Assembly: GCA_963828285.1 (NCBI GenBank)
Contig: CAWHEB010000002.1
Coordinates: 1,488,001-1,552,000, forward strand
Length of the DNA stretch: 64,000 bases
Reading direction: 5' to 3'
Source: DAIOEK01 sp963828285
GTDB taxonomy: Bacteria; Chloroflexota; Anaerolineae; Anaerolineales; Anaerolineaceae
This document shows positions 51,463-61,183 of this stretch, in pieces; position 1 is the first letter of the stretch, and the number at the start of each line of letters is the position of its first letter. A program made the translations under genes and the position numbers. A model generated the notes under the pieces. The model did not search any database. It was not told the origin of the DNA and was given only the letters and a program-made list of their open reading frames with translations.

Positions 51463-52497
51463 TTATTGAATCGCACCCAACGCGCGCAAGCAATCCGCAT
51501 ACATTCCATAGGCGGTTGTCTCGGGACCAGGGTCCGATTCAACAATTCCCAAACCGGGGAGAGTATCCAGTTCAAATTGGCAGTATGAACTTGTTCCATT
51601 AATACTATACAGCACTGAATCGGGGGAAACCTTTTGAGGCTTAACGCTGGTAAAGAGCTTATCGCCGGTCCGTTTCGCTTCACAAACCAACTTCCATCGT
51701 TTCCCTTCTTTAGCAGCGGATTCAATATCACTTTTTGTAAGATTGCCTATACCGGTTCGGTCTACATCCTGCGGAAGACATGGAATTCCCATCAATACTG
51801 TGGCGAGTGCTGCCACTTTTATGGACGCATCCCAACCATCCACATCTGCACTGGGATCTGTTTCAGTAATTCCAATACTCTGCCCATAGGTTATTGCCTG
51901 CTGAAGGGTTTCACCAGATTCCATTCTTCCAATAATCATATTTGTGCAGGAATTCAGGATTCCCTTGAATCCGCGCAGTTCTGCCAATGGGAGGGTTTCA
52001 CGAAACAAGGAAAATATTGGAGCACCATCCATTACTGACGATTCAAACAGGAACCGTTTGTGGTTATCAGCAGCAGTATTTGTGAGAAGCTGAAATCCAT
52101 GAACAACCGGACCTTTATTGGCAGTTACCGCGTGCATACCGGTTTTTAACGCAGTTTCCAGATGGTCAATCGCCGGTTGACCTGTGACATGATTGACCGG
52201 GGTTGTTTCCACCATCACGTCTGCAGGGCAGTTTCGAATAAAGTCGACTCCATTATGAGAAGCCTGTACCTTACTCATACTATCAATTTCTTTTCCATCA
52301 GCTAAAAGGTGTAATATCTTTTCAAGATCCAAACCTGAATGATCGATTGCTCCTCCATGACGACCTGTCAGGATACCTGTTACTATAAATTGGATATTCT
52401 TCTGTTCATTTAGAAGACTTTTTTTTCGTAATAATAGTCTGGCAAAAGCTTTTCCTACATTGCCGAATCCAACAAGTGCTAATCTAATCGTTGACAT
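51463..52497 (-). CDS. Homoserine dehydrogenase
   Basis: Reduces aspartate semialdehyde to homoserine (threonine/methionine pathway). Rossmann motif VGFGNVGKAFARLL (residues about 8-21), TANKGPVVH, GILNSCTNMIIGRM, DPSADVDGWDASIKVAALA (catalytic Asp/Lys region). 344 residues with no C-terminal ACT domain, so allosteric control by threonine is not expected from sequence. ATG 52497 has AGAGGTG at suitable spacing. Between the SCO1664-like gene and folK on the same strand. Confidence 0.92.
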   Translation of the reverse strand: MSTIRLALVGFGNVGKAFARLLLRKKSLLNEQKNIQFIVTGILTGRHGGAIDHSGLDLEKILHLLADGKEIDSMSKVQASHNGVDFIRNCPADVMVETTPVNHVTGQPAIDHLETALKTGMHAVTANKGPVVHGFQLLTNTAADNHKRFLFESSVMDGAPIFSLFRETLPLAELRGFKGILNSCTNMIIGRMESGETLQQAITYGQSIGITETDPSADVDGWDASIKVAALATVLMGIPCLPQDVDRTGIGNLTKSDIESAAKEGKRWKLVCEAKRTGDKLFTSVKPQKVSPDSVLYSINGTSSYCQFELDTLPGLGIVESDPGPETTAYGMYADCLRALGAIQ

Positions 52498-52534
52498 CAT
52501 TCACCTCTTGAGCATAATTATACAATTTCGTGGA

Positions 52535-53261
52535 TCAGATGGGTGGGTATGGGAACATACGTCGATCATTCCCAGGTAGAGGGAAAATCCGACAGTCGAT
52601 ATATAAGGTGGCACGCTGGAGGATCGCGCGGATCTCCGAAACTCTCAAGTAAGGCTTTAATAAGTCAATTAATAAACCGGGCTGGTCAGTTAACCTGAGT
52701 AGAGATTGGAGCATATCTCCTGGTATGGGTTGACCAGCAAATTCCCAGATCACTGTGCGTAGTTTATCCTCAACATGAAAACATAGCCCATGATCAATGC
52801 ACCAAATGTGGTCCCCTGTTCCTAACATGACATGACTGCCCTTTCGATCGGCATTGTTACAGAGCAGATCGAAAAGGACGACTGGCTCCAGTTGATTTCG
52901 GTCGTGATCCTTAAAATTAAAATAATGGTAAGCTGGATCATGTTCAATATAGAGCTGCAATGAACCAGGTCCGAAAGGCAGATTCTTTTTGCGGAAAATT
53001 GTTGGTGGAACAAGCGACCAACCCAGAAATTCGCTAAGTAGATAAGCCGCGACTTCTCGTTTTGCCAGAGTTCTTGATTGGGAAATCCCAAAGTGGCTGT
53101 TCCCCTCGGGTCGGTTTGTAAACCACTTTCGTTTCATCCTGGCCAAGCTTTACCAAGCCAAAGAAAGTGTAGTTCGAACCTCTGGTGAATTGTGCCTGCA
53201 TGGTGTATTCGCCATGCTCTAGTAGCAACAGAGTTTCTTCTTTATTCATCATGAGTTTCAT
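52535..53261 (-). pseudogene. SCO1664-family (PI3K/HipA-like fold) protein, split by a frameshift
   Basis: The first frame (53261 down to about 53070) gives FGLVKLGQDETKVVYKPTRGEQPLWDFP. The continuation TLAKREVAAYLLSEFLGWSLVPPT, then PFGPGSLQLYIEH and CNNADRKGSHVM, is in another frame down to 52535. These are consecutive blocks of the SCO1664 (TIGR03843) family, and one extra base in the tract TCAAGAAC (minus strand, about 53068-53075) restores DFPxxTLAKREV with normal spacing. The family is uncharacterised and has a kinase-like architecture (KP motif, CNNADRK and DHGLCF). It neighbours a DUF3090 gene as in Actinobacteria. Probably a sequence artefact. Confidence 0.82.
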
Positions 53262-53283
53262 TGTAATAGAGAGTTAATTAACT

Positions 53284-53306
53284 CCGCCAGAGGATTTCTC
53301 TGGCGG
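53284..53306. repeat. Hairpin between DUF3090 and SCO1664 genes
   Basis: CCGCCAGAG (53284-53292) pairs perfectly with CTCTGGCGG (53298-53306), 5-nt loop. There is no T-run on either side, so it may shape the polycistronic mRNA rather than terminate it. Confidence 0.55.
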
Positions 53307-53314
53307 TAGAAAGA

Positions 53315-53842
53315 TTACTTCTTATGTCCATTCTTCTTCGGGCATAAATGCCCTTCGGGAGGTATTGGTTCTCCACACTGCGGGCAGATGGGGCGGCCGC
53401 GATTGGTAACTTCAGCTCCCCATTTGCTAACAGCACCAAGTTGGGAGCGGGTACACCAAATGCGGACATTATTCAAATCATCAGCGACTGATTGATCGGT
53501 CAGGATTTCTTTAACCAGTATGATGACACTATCTTCTTCCGCGGAATATGCCAGACCGATCTCTCCAGCCCGGAACAATGGATCCAGCGGTGGAAATATC
53601 TTCATTTCTGCTTCGTCATAATCATAAGCCGTTGGTGAAAGGATGGGAAATTTTTCCTGTATTTCCTCCAGGAATTGGAGTGCACCAATGCACATCGTTT
53701 GTACCTGGATCTTTTCGAGAAGTATGGTAACCACCTGCTCTGTGTTTTTAGCCTGTAAGTAAAAAACCCGAGAACCCGGCTGGCCGATAGCATCGACAGT
53801 TACGAAATCAACATTCTTTACATCCAGATCTATGGTTGGCAT
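53315..53842 (-). CDS. DUF3090-family protein with C-terminal zinc ribbon
   Basis: A 175-residue DUF3090 (TIGR03847) protein. Family blocks include VDAIGQPGSRVFYLQA, FRAGEIGLAY and RIWCTRSQL. The C-terminus has CPQCGEPIPPEGHLCPKKNGH, a likely Zn site typical of the family. Role unknown; in Actinobacteria it forms a conserved trio with SCO1664-like and phosphomutase-like proteins. Here only the first two of the trio are seen. Twelve bases separate it from pfkA. Confidence 0.87.
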   Translation of the reverse strand: MPTIDLDVKNVDFVTVDAIGQPGSRVFYLQAKNTEQVVTILLEKIQVQTMCIGALQFLEEIQEKFPILSPTAYDYDEAEMKIFPPLDPLFRAGEIGLAYSAEEDSVIILVKEILTDQSVADDLNNVRIWCTRSQLGAVSKWGAEVTNRGRPICPQCGEPIPPEGHLCPKKNGHKK

Positions 53843-53853
53843 GTTTCTTCTTT

Positions 53854-54831
53854 CTATTTGGCCAGCGTGAGAGCCATATCATAATAAGATTGATTGATCT
53901 CTTTCTTTTTTGTAACCACATCTTCAATAGAAACCGGGACAATATCCCGACCATTTAACCCTGTCATCACATTTGTTTTACCTTCAATTAGATAGTCAAC
54001 TGCGTACATTCCAAATCTCGATGCAAGAAGTCGATCATAAGCGGATGGTTTTCCACCTCGTTGAATATGTCCAAGGATGGTCACGCGAGTATCAAAACCC
54101 ACTTCTGCTTTTTCGATTTCATGAGCGAGTTCAGTTGTGGGGATATTAAAACCCTCAGCAACGATAATGATCGCATGAGTTTTTCCGCGCAGGTATGCAT
54201 CCGAAATAGCATTAATTACTTCTTCGACTGTTTTATTAACCTCAGGAACTAGGACCATTTCAGCACCGGTGATCAGACCTGCAATGATAGCGAGATAACC
54301 ATGAGCCCTTCCCATTGTCTCAATTAAAAAAGCACGGTTATGGGAGGAGGCAGTATCTCTTAGGTTATCAACAGCGTCCATAATGGTATTAATGGCTGTA
54401 TCCACACCGATACACATATCTGTTCCCCAGATATCATTATCAATACTTCCAGGGATACCGACAACTCGGACTCCTTGCTGAGCGAGTTTGTATGCACCAT
54501 TAAGGGAACCATCACCACCGATAACAATCAAGCCATCAATTCCGGCATTATTCATTGCCCGAATCGCCTCTCGCTGTCCGGCAGGTGTCTTAAATTCCAT
54601 ACTTCTCCGGGTTTGCAAAATGGTTCCTCCGCGCTGCAAGATGCCACCAACGTCGCGTAATCCCATTTCGTGAAAATTGCTATGCATCAATCCTTCGTAA
54701 CCGCCGGTAATTCCCAACACTTTCAATCCTCTCGAAGTGCCTGTTCGTACAACGGCACGAACGCAAGGATTCATACCCGGGGAATCACCACCGGAAGTCA
54801 TGACTGCTATTGTTTTCATCTCATTCGGCAT
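53854..54831 (-). CDS. pfkA: 6-phosphofructokinase
   Basis: Phosphorylates fructose 6-phosphate. AVMTSGGDSPGMNPCVRA, GGDGSLNGA with Gly after GGD favouring ATP over PPi, PGSIDNDIWGTD (usual PGTIDNDI) with catalytic Asp, MGRAHGYLA and LGHIQRGGKPS are visible. 325 residues. ATG 54831 has GCAGGTG upstream; ATG 54819 is an alternative. It follows dnaE by 12 bp. Single-domain, so classical tetrameric regulation by ADP/PEP is possible but cannot be read from sequence. Confidence 0.92.
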   Translation of the reverse strand: MPNEMKTIAVMTSGGDSPGMNPCVRAVVRTGTSRGLKVLGITGGYEGLMHSNFHEMGLRDVGGILQRGGTILQTRRSMEFKTPAGQREAIRAMNNAGIDGLIVIGGDGSLNGAYKLAQQGVRVVGIPGSIDNDIWGTDMCIGVDTAINTIMDAVDNLRDTASSHNRAFLIETMGRAHGYLAIIAGLITGAEMVLVPEVNKTVEEVINAISDAYLRGKTHAIIIVAEGFNIPTTELAHEIEKAEVGFDTRVTILGHIQRGGKPSAYDRLLASRFGMYAVDYLIEGKTNVMTGLNGRDIVPVSIEDVVTKKKEINQSYYDMALTLAK

Positions 54832-54843
54832 AATTATCACCTG

Positions 54844-57800
54844 CTATTGAATTCTTACTTTTTCAATGGTGAATGATGTTTCATCGACCAGTTTCTTCAA
54901 TCGATCCAAGAGCTCTGGACAGATTCCCGTAAAGTAATTGGGAAATTCTATCAGATATCCCTTATTTGATTCAAATATCTGGAAAATAAACTCATCTTTA
55001 CCATGGTATGAGAGGAGCGCAGATTGGATATTCTTCATTTTTCGCAGGTCTCGTTCAACGTCGCCGCTTGCATGCAATATTACTGTCAATCTGTTACGAG
55101 TATTCTGATCAGGTATCGGAATAACATAGTCAATGGCAGGAATTCCAGGGGTAAGGATACCTTCCACAGGGTTTGCGGAATCGAGGTCGCCTGGAATTGC
55201 TTCGGTCATAGGTAATACTTCCGAGGTAGCATTTTTCGTTATGGAAAGAGGTTTAGCGATTGAATTAATAACAGATATTTCTTCTATGGAGGGATGATCC
55301 ATTTCAAGGAGATTCTCAGTGGCGGATGCTCTGATATTCCCTTCCATATCTTCAGGATCTCCAAAAAAACTTCCATCCACGAAGAAATTTTCCTCCCCAT
55401 CTTCAGTTATCGAATCCCAAGCAATCTCGGGTTCAGGATTTTTAGGCGTCAAGATAATTTTTTCGGGTTTAGCTACCAGGCCTTTTTTTGTTTCCGTGAT
55501 TGCTGGTGTTTGCTCAATATCCATCGGTTCCTTACTGGCGACATCCTTCGAAACAAAAGTGACTTGATCAAGCAACACCTTTGGAAGTGCTCCATCATTG
55601 TCAACCCGACCTTCAGCGATCACAACCAGATCGACCTGTAATTGTCTATTACATTTCTCCCACGACCGTGGGAAGGCAACCATCTCAACCTCACCCTGGA
55701 GATCCTCAATGGTGATGAATCCCATCGGTTTTCCTTCACGTGTCTGGTGAGGTCTGAAGCGGGTGATCATTCCGCCGATCTTGATCTTATCTTTGGCATC
55801 CACTTCTTTTAAGTTGGCGGAATTGTTGGTGGTATGTTTTTTCAAGTATGGAAGATATGGAGTCAATGGATGAGCGGAAACATAAAGCCCGATCAATTCT
55901 TTTTCCCAGGCTAACAATTCTTTACGGTCCGGCTCGTTAACTTTGGGTAGATGGATATCTTCTTTCGCCCCGTCAACAGAGCCAAACAGACTGAGTTGAC
56001 CAATTTCTATTGCGCGATGATGAGATGTTGATACGCTGATGATTTGATCAAGCGCCTGTAAAAGCGCATACCTGGTACCAAATTTGTCCAGCGCACCAAC
56101 TTTAGTGAGAGATTCCATGGCTCGACGACCGACTATCCTCAGATCCACGCGGGTGGCAAAATCATGCAGATCCATAAATGGTCCATTTTTTCGGGCACGG
56201 AGAATCTCATCCACTGGTCCCTGACCCACATTCTTAACCGCGCCTAAACCAAACCGAATCGCCGATGGGATTTCCTGCCTGTCTTCAATCGTGAAATCCC
56301 ACCCACTGGTATTGATATCTGGTGGCAAAACGTCAATACCCATTGAACGACAATCTGCGGAGTATTCAGCTACTTTTTCCGTTTCGCTTTTAGATGCAGA
56401 TAAAACAGCAGTCATGTACTCAACGGTGTAGTGAGTCTTAAGAAAGGCGGTTCGAACTGCAATCACCCCATAGTCCGCCGCGTGAGATTTATTGAATCCG
56501 TACCGGGCGAAATTCTCCCAATCCTCGAAAATTTCTTTTGCTGTTTGTTCGGGTATATCTTTGCCAACAGCACCTTTTATAAATTTCTCGCGGTGTTTGG
56601 CAATTGCATCAGCCTTCTTTTTTGAGATAGCTTTTCGCAGGTCGTCTGCTTCTGCTGCGGAATATCCACCCAATTCCATGGCGGCAAACATCACCTGTTC
56701 CTGGTAAATAGCGATTCCGTAAGTTTCCTCCATGATCGGTGCCAAAGCAGGATGTCTGTAGGTAACAGATTCTTCCCCATGCATCCGTTTAATATAAAGA
56801 GGGATGAACTCCATTGGACCTGGACGAAATAAAGCGACCATGGCGATCACGTTTGCCAATGTGCGTGGCTTCATCTGGACCAGATAACGAGTCATTCCGT
56901 TGCCTTCCAGTTGGAAGACACCTAATGTGTGTCCTTTGCCGATAAACTCAAAAGTCTCTGCATCATCGGTTGGAATATTCTGAAGTGTAAAGGAAATACT
57001 ATGTCTGGCTTTGATCAGATCGCATGCTTTTTGCATGATCGTGAGTGTGATCAAACCGAGGAAGTCAACTTTCAACAATCCAAGTTTATCTACGTGCGTC
57101 ATCTCATATTGCATGACGCTTTTGATCGGGGTTTCTTCTGATCCGCTAGTCGGCCGGTGTAACGGAGCATATTCGACAATAGGTTTGTCAGCGATGATGA
57201 CACCCGCAGCATGCGTACCTGCATTTCGGACTGTACCTTCCATTCTCCCGGCAGTATCAATCAAGGTTTTTACTGTAGCATCGGAATCATAAATCTCACG
57301 AAGCTCGGGAGATTCTTCCACTGCCTCTGCGAGCGAAGTCTGTTTGGCAGGATTATTGGGGATCAGTTTTGCGATCCGATCCACCTCTGAGATGGGGATA
57401 TTCATCACCCTACCGACGTCCCGTAACGCACCGCGAGCGCCCATGGTGCCAAAGGTGATGATCTGGGCAACCCGATCCGAACCATATTTATCCGTGCAGT
57501 ACTTCAAGATCTTTGCACGTTGGTCATCTTGAAAGTCAAGATCAATATCCGGCATTTCTATACGACTGGGATTAAGAAATCTTTCAAAGATGAGTCCATG
57601 TTCAAGAGGTTCAACCAGGGTGATATTTAATGCATAACCAACTATGGAACCGGCAGCGGATCCGCGGGCGTTATACCATACACCTTCACTACGGGAATAC
57701 CGGCACAGATCGTAGACGATTAAGAAATAAGCATCAAAACCCATTTTGTGAATGACTTCCAATTCGTATTCCAACCGCTCACGAATCTTTGGATCTTTCG

Positions 57801-58737
57801 CCTGATTACCATACCTGTCGATCAATCCTTCTTCGCACAATTTCCTTAAATATGAAGCGGTAGTAAATCCTTCAGGCACATCAAAGACCGGGAGGTGATA
57901 CCCTTTCTTTTCCAGGTCGATCCGACAACGGTCAGCAACCAATTGGGTGTTGGATAAAGCTTCGGGAACTTCGGCGAAGATTTGTTGCATCTCTTCTGGT
58001 GGACGCAAATAATAGGATGGGTCATCCATTTTGAATTTACCGGGATCATCCAGTTTCGAACCAGTTTGAACAGCTAGTAGCACATCCTGCAGCCGGGCAT
58101 CCTCCGGATTTATATAATGTACGTCATTGGTTGCCACATACCTGGCTTGATAGCGAGGACCGAGATCGAGCAGTGCTTTGTTGATCATCGGCAATTCTTT
58201 GATATTATGTTGTTGAAGCTCTAGGAAGTAGTTTTCCTTACCAAAGACATCATAATACCAGTCCAATTTCCTACGAACTGGTTCCATATCTCCGACCATG
58301 ATCGCCCGGGGTATCTCCGCGGCCATACAACCTGAGGTCGCGATGAGACCTTCTGCGTGTTTAGCTAGAAATTCATGATCAATTCTTGGAAAATAGTAAA
58401 ATCCATCCAACTGAGCTGCAGAAGCAATTTTTAATAGATTTTGATACCCAGTCTGGTTCTCTGCCAGCAGTAACAAGTGACTGCTTTGTTTATCCAACTT
58501 TCCATCTTTATCCCCCATGCTCCGGGCTGCCATATAAGTTTCGAGACCGATGATCGGTTTGATTCCTACAGCAGTAGCTGCATTGTAAAACTCTATAGCC
58601 CCAAACATGGTCCCATGGTCTGTTAGAGCGATGGAATCCATACCCATCTCTTTTACCCGCGTCACTAGCTTCTTTACATTGCTGAAGCCATCTAACAAAG
58701 AATAAGTGGAGTGAACGTGAAGGTGGACGAATGACAT
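54844..58737 (-). CDS. dnaE: DNA polymerase III subunit alpha
   Basis: The replicative polymerase of 1297 residues. PHP domain opening HLHVHSTYSLLDGF, catalytic PDIDLDFQDDQR (two Asp), KSHAADYGVIAVRTAFLKTH, helix-hairpin-helix region and an OB fold (about residues 985-1065), followed by a low-complexity acidic stretch and a C-terminal domain. The start MSFVHLHVHS (58737) matches the family; an ATG at 58785 with an extended -10 fifteen bases upstream could add 16 residues. It leads the minus-strand operon to pfkA and beyond. Confidence 0.93.
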   Translation of the reverse strand: MSFVHLHVHSTYSLLDGFSNVKKLVTRVKEMGMDSIALTDHGTMFGAIEFYNAATAVGIKPIIGLETYMAARSMGDKDGKLDKQSSHLLLLAENQTGYQNLLKIASAAQLDGFYYFPRIDHEFLAKHAEGLIATSGCMAAEIPRAIMVGDMEPVRRKLDWYYDVFGKENYFLELQQHNIKELPMINKALLDLGPRYQARYVATNDVHYINPEDARLQDVLLAVQTGSKLDDPGKFKMDDPSYYLRPPEEMQQIFAEVPEALSNTQLVADRCRIDLEKKGYHLPVFDVPEGFTTASYLRKLCEEGLIDRYGNQAKDPKIRERLEYELEVIHKMGFDAYFLIVYDLCRYSRSEGVWYNARGSAAGSIVGYALNITLVEPLEHGLIFERFLNPSRIEMPDIDLDFQDDQRAKILKYCTDKYGSDRVAQIITFGTMGARGALRDVGRVMNIPISEVDRIAKLIPNNPAKQTSLAEAVEESPELREIYDSDATVKTLIDTAGRMEGTVRNAGTHAAGVIIADKPIVEYAPLHRPTSGSEETPIKSVMQYEMTHVDKLGLLKVDFLGLITLTIMQKACDLIKARHSISFTLQNIPTDDAETFEFIGKGHTLGVFQLEGNGMTRYLVQMKPRTLANVIAMVALFRPGPMEFIPLYIKRMHGEESVTYRHPALAPIMEETYGIAIYQEQVMFAAMELGGYSAAEADDLRKAISKKKADAIAKHREKFIKGAVGKDIPEQTAKEIFEDWENFARYGFNKSHAADYGVIAVRTAFLKTHYTVEYMTAVLSASKSETEKVAEYSADCRSMGIDVLPPDINTSGWDFTIEDRQEIPSAIRFGLGAVKNVGQGPVDEILRARKNGPFMDLHDFATRVDLRIVGRRAMESLTKVGALDKFGTRYALLQALDQIISVSTSHHRAIEIGQLSLFGSVDGAKEDIHLPKVNEPDRKELLAWEKELIGLYVSAHPLTPYLPYLKKHTTNNSANLKEVDAKDKIKIGGMITRFRPHQTREGKPMGFITIEDLQGEVEMVAFPRSWEKCNRQLQVDLVVIAEGRVDNDGALPKVLLDQVTFVSKDVASKEPMDIEQTPAITETKKGLVAKPEKIILTPKNPEPEIAWDSITEDGEENFFVDGSFFGDPEDMEGNIRASATENLLEMDHPSIEEISVINSIAKPLSITKNATSEVLPMTEAIPGDLDSANPVEGILTPGIPAIDYVIPIPDQNTRNRLTVILHASGDVERDLRKMKNIQSALLSYHGKDEFIFQIFESNKGYLIEFPNYFTGICPELLDRLKKLVDETSFTIEKVRIQ

Positions 58738-58800
58738 ATGCCTGTAAGATGTGGTCGGGATGATGTGTTTGCTGAATAAACCCATTGCAAAGACAATCCG

Positions 58801-58809
58801 ATTATAGCA
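58801..58809 (-). promoter_or_regulatory. Extended -10 upstream of dnaE
   Basis: Minus-strand TGCTATAAT. Transcription would start about 7 bases downstream, leaving roughly 8 nt before ATG 58785 or 56 nt before ATG 58737. Confidence 0.5.
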
Positions 58810-58927
58810 CGGGGCTTCAGGACCGGCCTGATAGCGTATATATCAGGATTGTCTGTTGCATCGAATCCGAATCAAATGGATAATGATGAAACAATGTAGA
58901 TTTAAGGTTATGTTTTGGAGAAGAACA

Positions 58928-59701
58928 ATGGGGATAGCATTTGATTTTCACGATAAGACAATTCTTGTAACAGGTGCGAGCGGAGGAATTGGAAAGTGCA
59001 TCGCTCGATCTTTCGCGCAGGCAGGTGGAAATGTAATTGTCCACTATCATACAAACGAACAACGTGCAGAAGAATTAGTTTCTGAACTCATAAGCATGAA
59101 TGTACGATCCATTAAAGTGTGTGCGGATCTATCCATACAAGATGATGTTGATCGTCTATTTCATAAGGTCCAGAAGGAATTTGGGACTGTGGATGTGTTG
59201 ATCAACAATGCTGGTTTATATTTATCTTCATTCCCGATCAATGATATGCCATTGGAAGAATGGCAAAAATTGATGGATGCAAACTTGAATAGCGTGTTTT
59301 TATGTACGCAATCTGCGGGAAAATTGATGTCAAAAAATAAGGAAGGTGGAACGATCATCAACATTTCCTCGGTTGAGGGAATGTTCCCGGTAAAAGGACA
59401 CAGCCATTACAACACATCCAAAGCAGGATTGCTGATGTTTACCCGATCCTCAGCGCAGGAACTGGGGGCAAAAAAAATCCGGGTGAATACCGTTTCCCCC
59501 GGTTTGATCTGGAAAAAAGGTTTGGAAGAAGAGTGGCCAGAGGGAGTGAAAGCATGGCAGCGTAATAGTCCGCTTGGATCGATTGGATCACCTGAAGACA
59601 TTGCGAATGCATGCATGTTTCTAGCTTCACCGCTGGCAAAATGGATCACTGGAGCAAATCTGGTGGTGGATGGTGGTTATAGCGCCAGGGTTTTTTATTA
59701 A
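58928..59701 (+). CDS. SDR-family oxidoreductase
   Basis: A 257-residue short-chain dehydrogenase. NAD(P)-binding TGASGGIGK (residues about 14-22), NNAGLY, Ser in INISSVEGMF and the catalytic YNTSKAG (Y-x3-K). The closing LVVDGGYSARVFY resembles 3-oxoacyl-ACP-reductase-like members. ATG 58928 has GGAG 8 bases upstream; the longer in-frame region is not family-like. Substrate not deducible. Followed 18 bp later by a cupin gene. Confidence 0.88.
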   Translation: MGIAFDFHDKTILVTGASGGIGKCIARSFAQAGGNVIVHYHTNEQRAEELVSELISMNVRSIKVCADLSIQDDVDRLFHKVQKEFGTVDVLINNAGLYLSSFPINDMPLEEWQKLMDANLNSVFLCTQSAGKLMSKNKEGGTIINISSVEGMFPVKGHSHYNTSKAGLLMFTRSSAQELGAKKIRVNTVSPGLIWKKGLEEEWPEGVKAWQRNSPLGSIGSPEDIANACMFLASPLAKWITGANLVVDGGYSARVFY

Positions 59702-59719
59702 TTTATTAGTGAGATTGAC

Positions 59720-60238
59720 ATGAGAAAACCCTCAATAAGTGACCTTGTCAAACATTTTCATCTCACGGAGCTTCCGATTGAAGGAGGATTGTTTTTTCAA
59801 GGATTCCTGTCCCCTGAATTGTTAAGGATTGAATGTCTTCCTGAAAGATATCAATCGGATCACCCATTCTCAACTGCCATCTATTATCTTCTGACACCTG
59901 AGACTGACAGTTTCTCCGCAATGCATGTCCTCAATTCTGACGAGATCTACCATTTCTACCTGGGCGATCCGGTTGAAATGCTTTTGTTGTACCCATCCGG
60001 AGAACACCGGAACATCCATCTTGGTCAGGATGTATTGAATGGTCAAGAGCTACAGTTTTTGGTACCGAGAGGTGTTTGGCAGGGATCGAGATTAGTTCCC
60101 GGCGGAGAATATGCATTGCTCGGTACGACCATGGCACCCGGTTATCTGGATGAAGATACGGAATTTGGTACTTTTGCTGAATTAAGTTTGAAATATCCAG
60201 ATGCGGAAATGATGATCAATAATCTCACCAGAAGTTAA
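59720..60238 (+). CDS. Cupin_5 (DUF985) family protein
   Basis: A 172-residue small beta-barrel protein. Family blocks are FSTAIYYLLTPETDSFSAMH, HVLNSDEIYHFYLGDPVEML, LGQDVLNGQELQFLVPRGVWQGS and YALLGTTMAPGYLDEDTEF. Cupins of this group may bind a sugar or act as epimerase-like enzymes, but function is unproven. Same strand as the SDR gene with an 18-bp gap; convergent with the LysM lipoprotein gene (3 bp). Confidence 0.87.
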   Translation: MRKPSISDLVKHFHLTELPIEGGLFFQGFLSPELLRIECLPERYQSDHPFSTAIYYLLTPETDSFSAMHVLNSDEIYHFYLGDPVEMLLLYPSGEHRNIHLGQDVLNGQELQFLVPRGVWQGSRLVPGGEYALLGTTMAPGYLDEDTEFGTFAELSLKYPDAEMMINNLTRS

Positions 60239-60241
60239 TCG

Positions 60242-61183
60242 TTATTTTCCTTCTGCAAAAACTTCCACCCGGTCGATCAAAGGACCAACAGTGTATACGA
60301 TCATTGAAAAACCGATCCTTCCCGAATCGGTAACGGGTTTCTGATACTCAACTTTTCTAATTCCAGCTGGATAATCCTGACCATACACGGCCGTTACCAC
60401 CGATATCAGATCGAATTGATTTGCTTCAGTGAGTATCTCTCCGCTCACAGTTGCCGATAGTTTGTCTTCATCAATCCTTATTTTTAGGTTTTCTACAGGT
60501 AACGCGGTTACTGGAGGTTTCTCGGCTTCGACGGCAGTCTGGAGATTGAAACGCACATGATATGGATAAGCTGGTCTGTTTTGTATGTAAGCAATTAGCG
60601 GAAGTTCACGCGATGCCGGGATCGTATCCAACAATCCCGATACCTGGTAACTGGAAATTTGGCCATTACTATCAAGCAAGAATTCTCCTGTAGCATAGTA
60701 AATGTTCGTGTTCAGATTATTCTTAATTGATGTCAAACACCACATATCATTGTCACCGGCAGGATAACACTGAACTTCGTCATTTTCCAACAAGACTGGC
60801 GTTGGTGTAAAAAGAATAGGTACAGGAGTTGCTTCAGGCGGGGGAATGACCAATTCTGTTCCCTCTATCAAGAAATTCAAGTCAACATCAGGGTTAGCAA
60901 CCTGTAATTGTGGCAAGGTAAGTTGGAATTTTGCAGCAATTGTCCATCCAAAGTCGTCTTTTTTTACAATGTACTTTTGTGGAGCAGGGGTAGGTGTCGG
61001 TATAACTTTTGTATCATTTACGTTTGTGTCGGTTGGCGGGATTACAGTCCGGGTAGGAAATGGCGATAACTCACCAGAGAAGATCTGTTTGGTGCTCTGT
61101 ATCGAATTATGATCAACTGGAACACAAGCGGATAAGCAAAAAACTCCCAGAATGAAAATCCGGAACGAATATTGCATAGTCAT
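60242..61183 (-). CDS. LysM-domain lipoprotein
   Basis: A 313-residue exported lipoprotein: signal with lipobox LSAC (near residue 20), a T/P-rich linker (IPTPTPAPQ), a LysM domain (YIVKKDDFGWTIAAKF through LVIPP, residues about 85-130) that may bind glycan, and a C-terminal beta-rich domain of about 150 residues without a recognised family. ATG 61183 lies 6 nt after an extended -10 (TGGTATAAT), so it should be leaderless. Divergent from the TPR gene across a 59-bp promoter region. Confidence 0.83.
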   Translation of the reverse strand: MTMQYSFRIFILGVFCLSACVPVDHNSIQSTKQIFSGELSPFPTRTVIPPTDTNVNDTKVIPTPTPAPQKYIVKKDDFGWTIAAKFQLTLPQLQVANPDVDLNFLIEGTELVIPPPEATPVPILFTPTPVLLENDEVQCYPAGDNDMWCLTSIKNNLNTNIYYATGEFLLDSNGQISSYQVSGLLDTIPASRELPLIAYIQNRPAYPYHVRFNLQTAVEAEKPPVTALPVENLKIRIDEDKLSATVSGEILTEANQFDLISVVTAVYGQDYPAGIRKVEYQKPVTDSGRIGFSMIVYTVGPLIDRVEVFAEGK

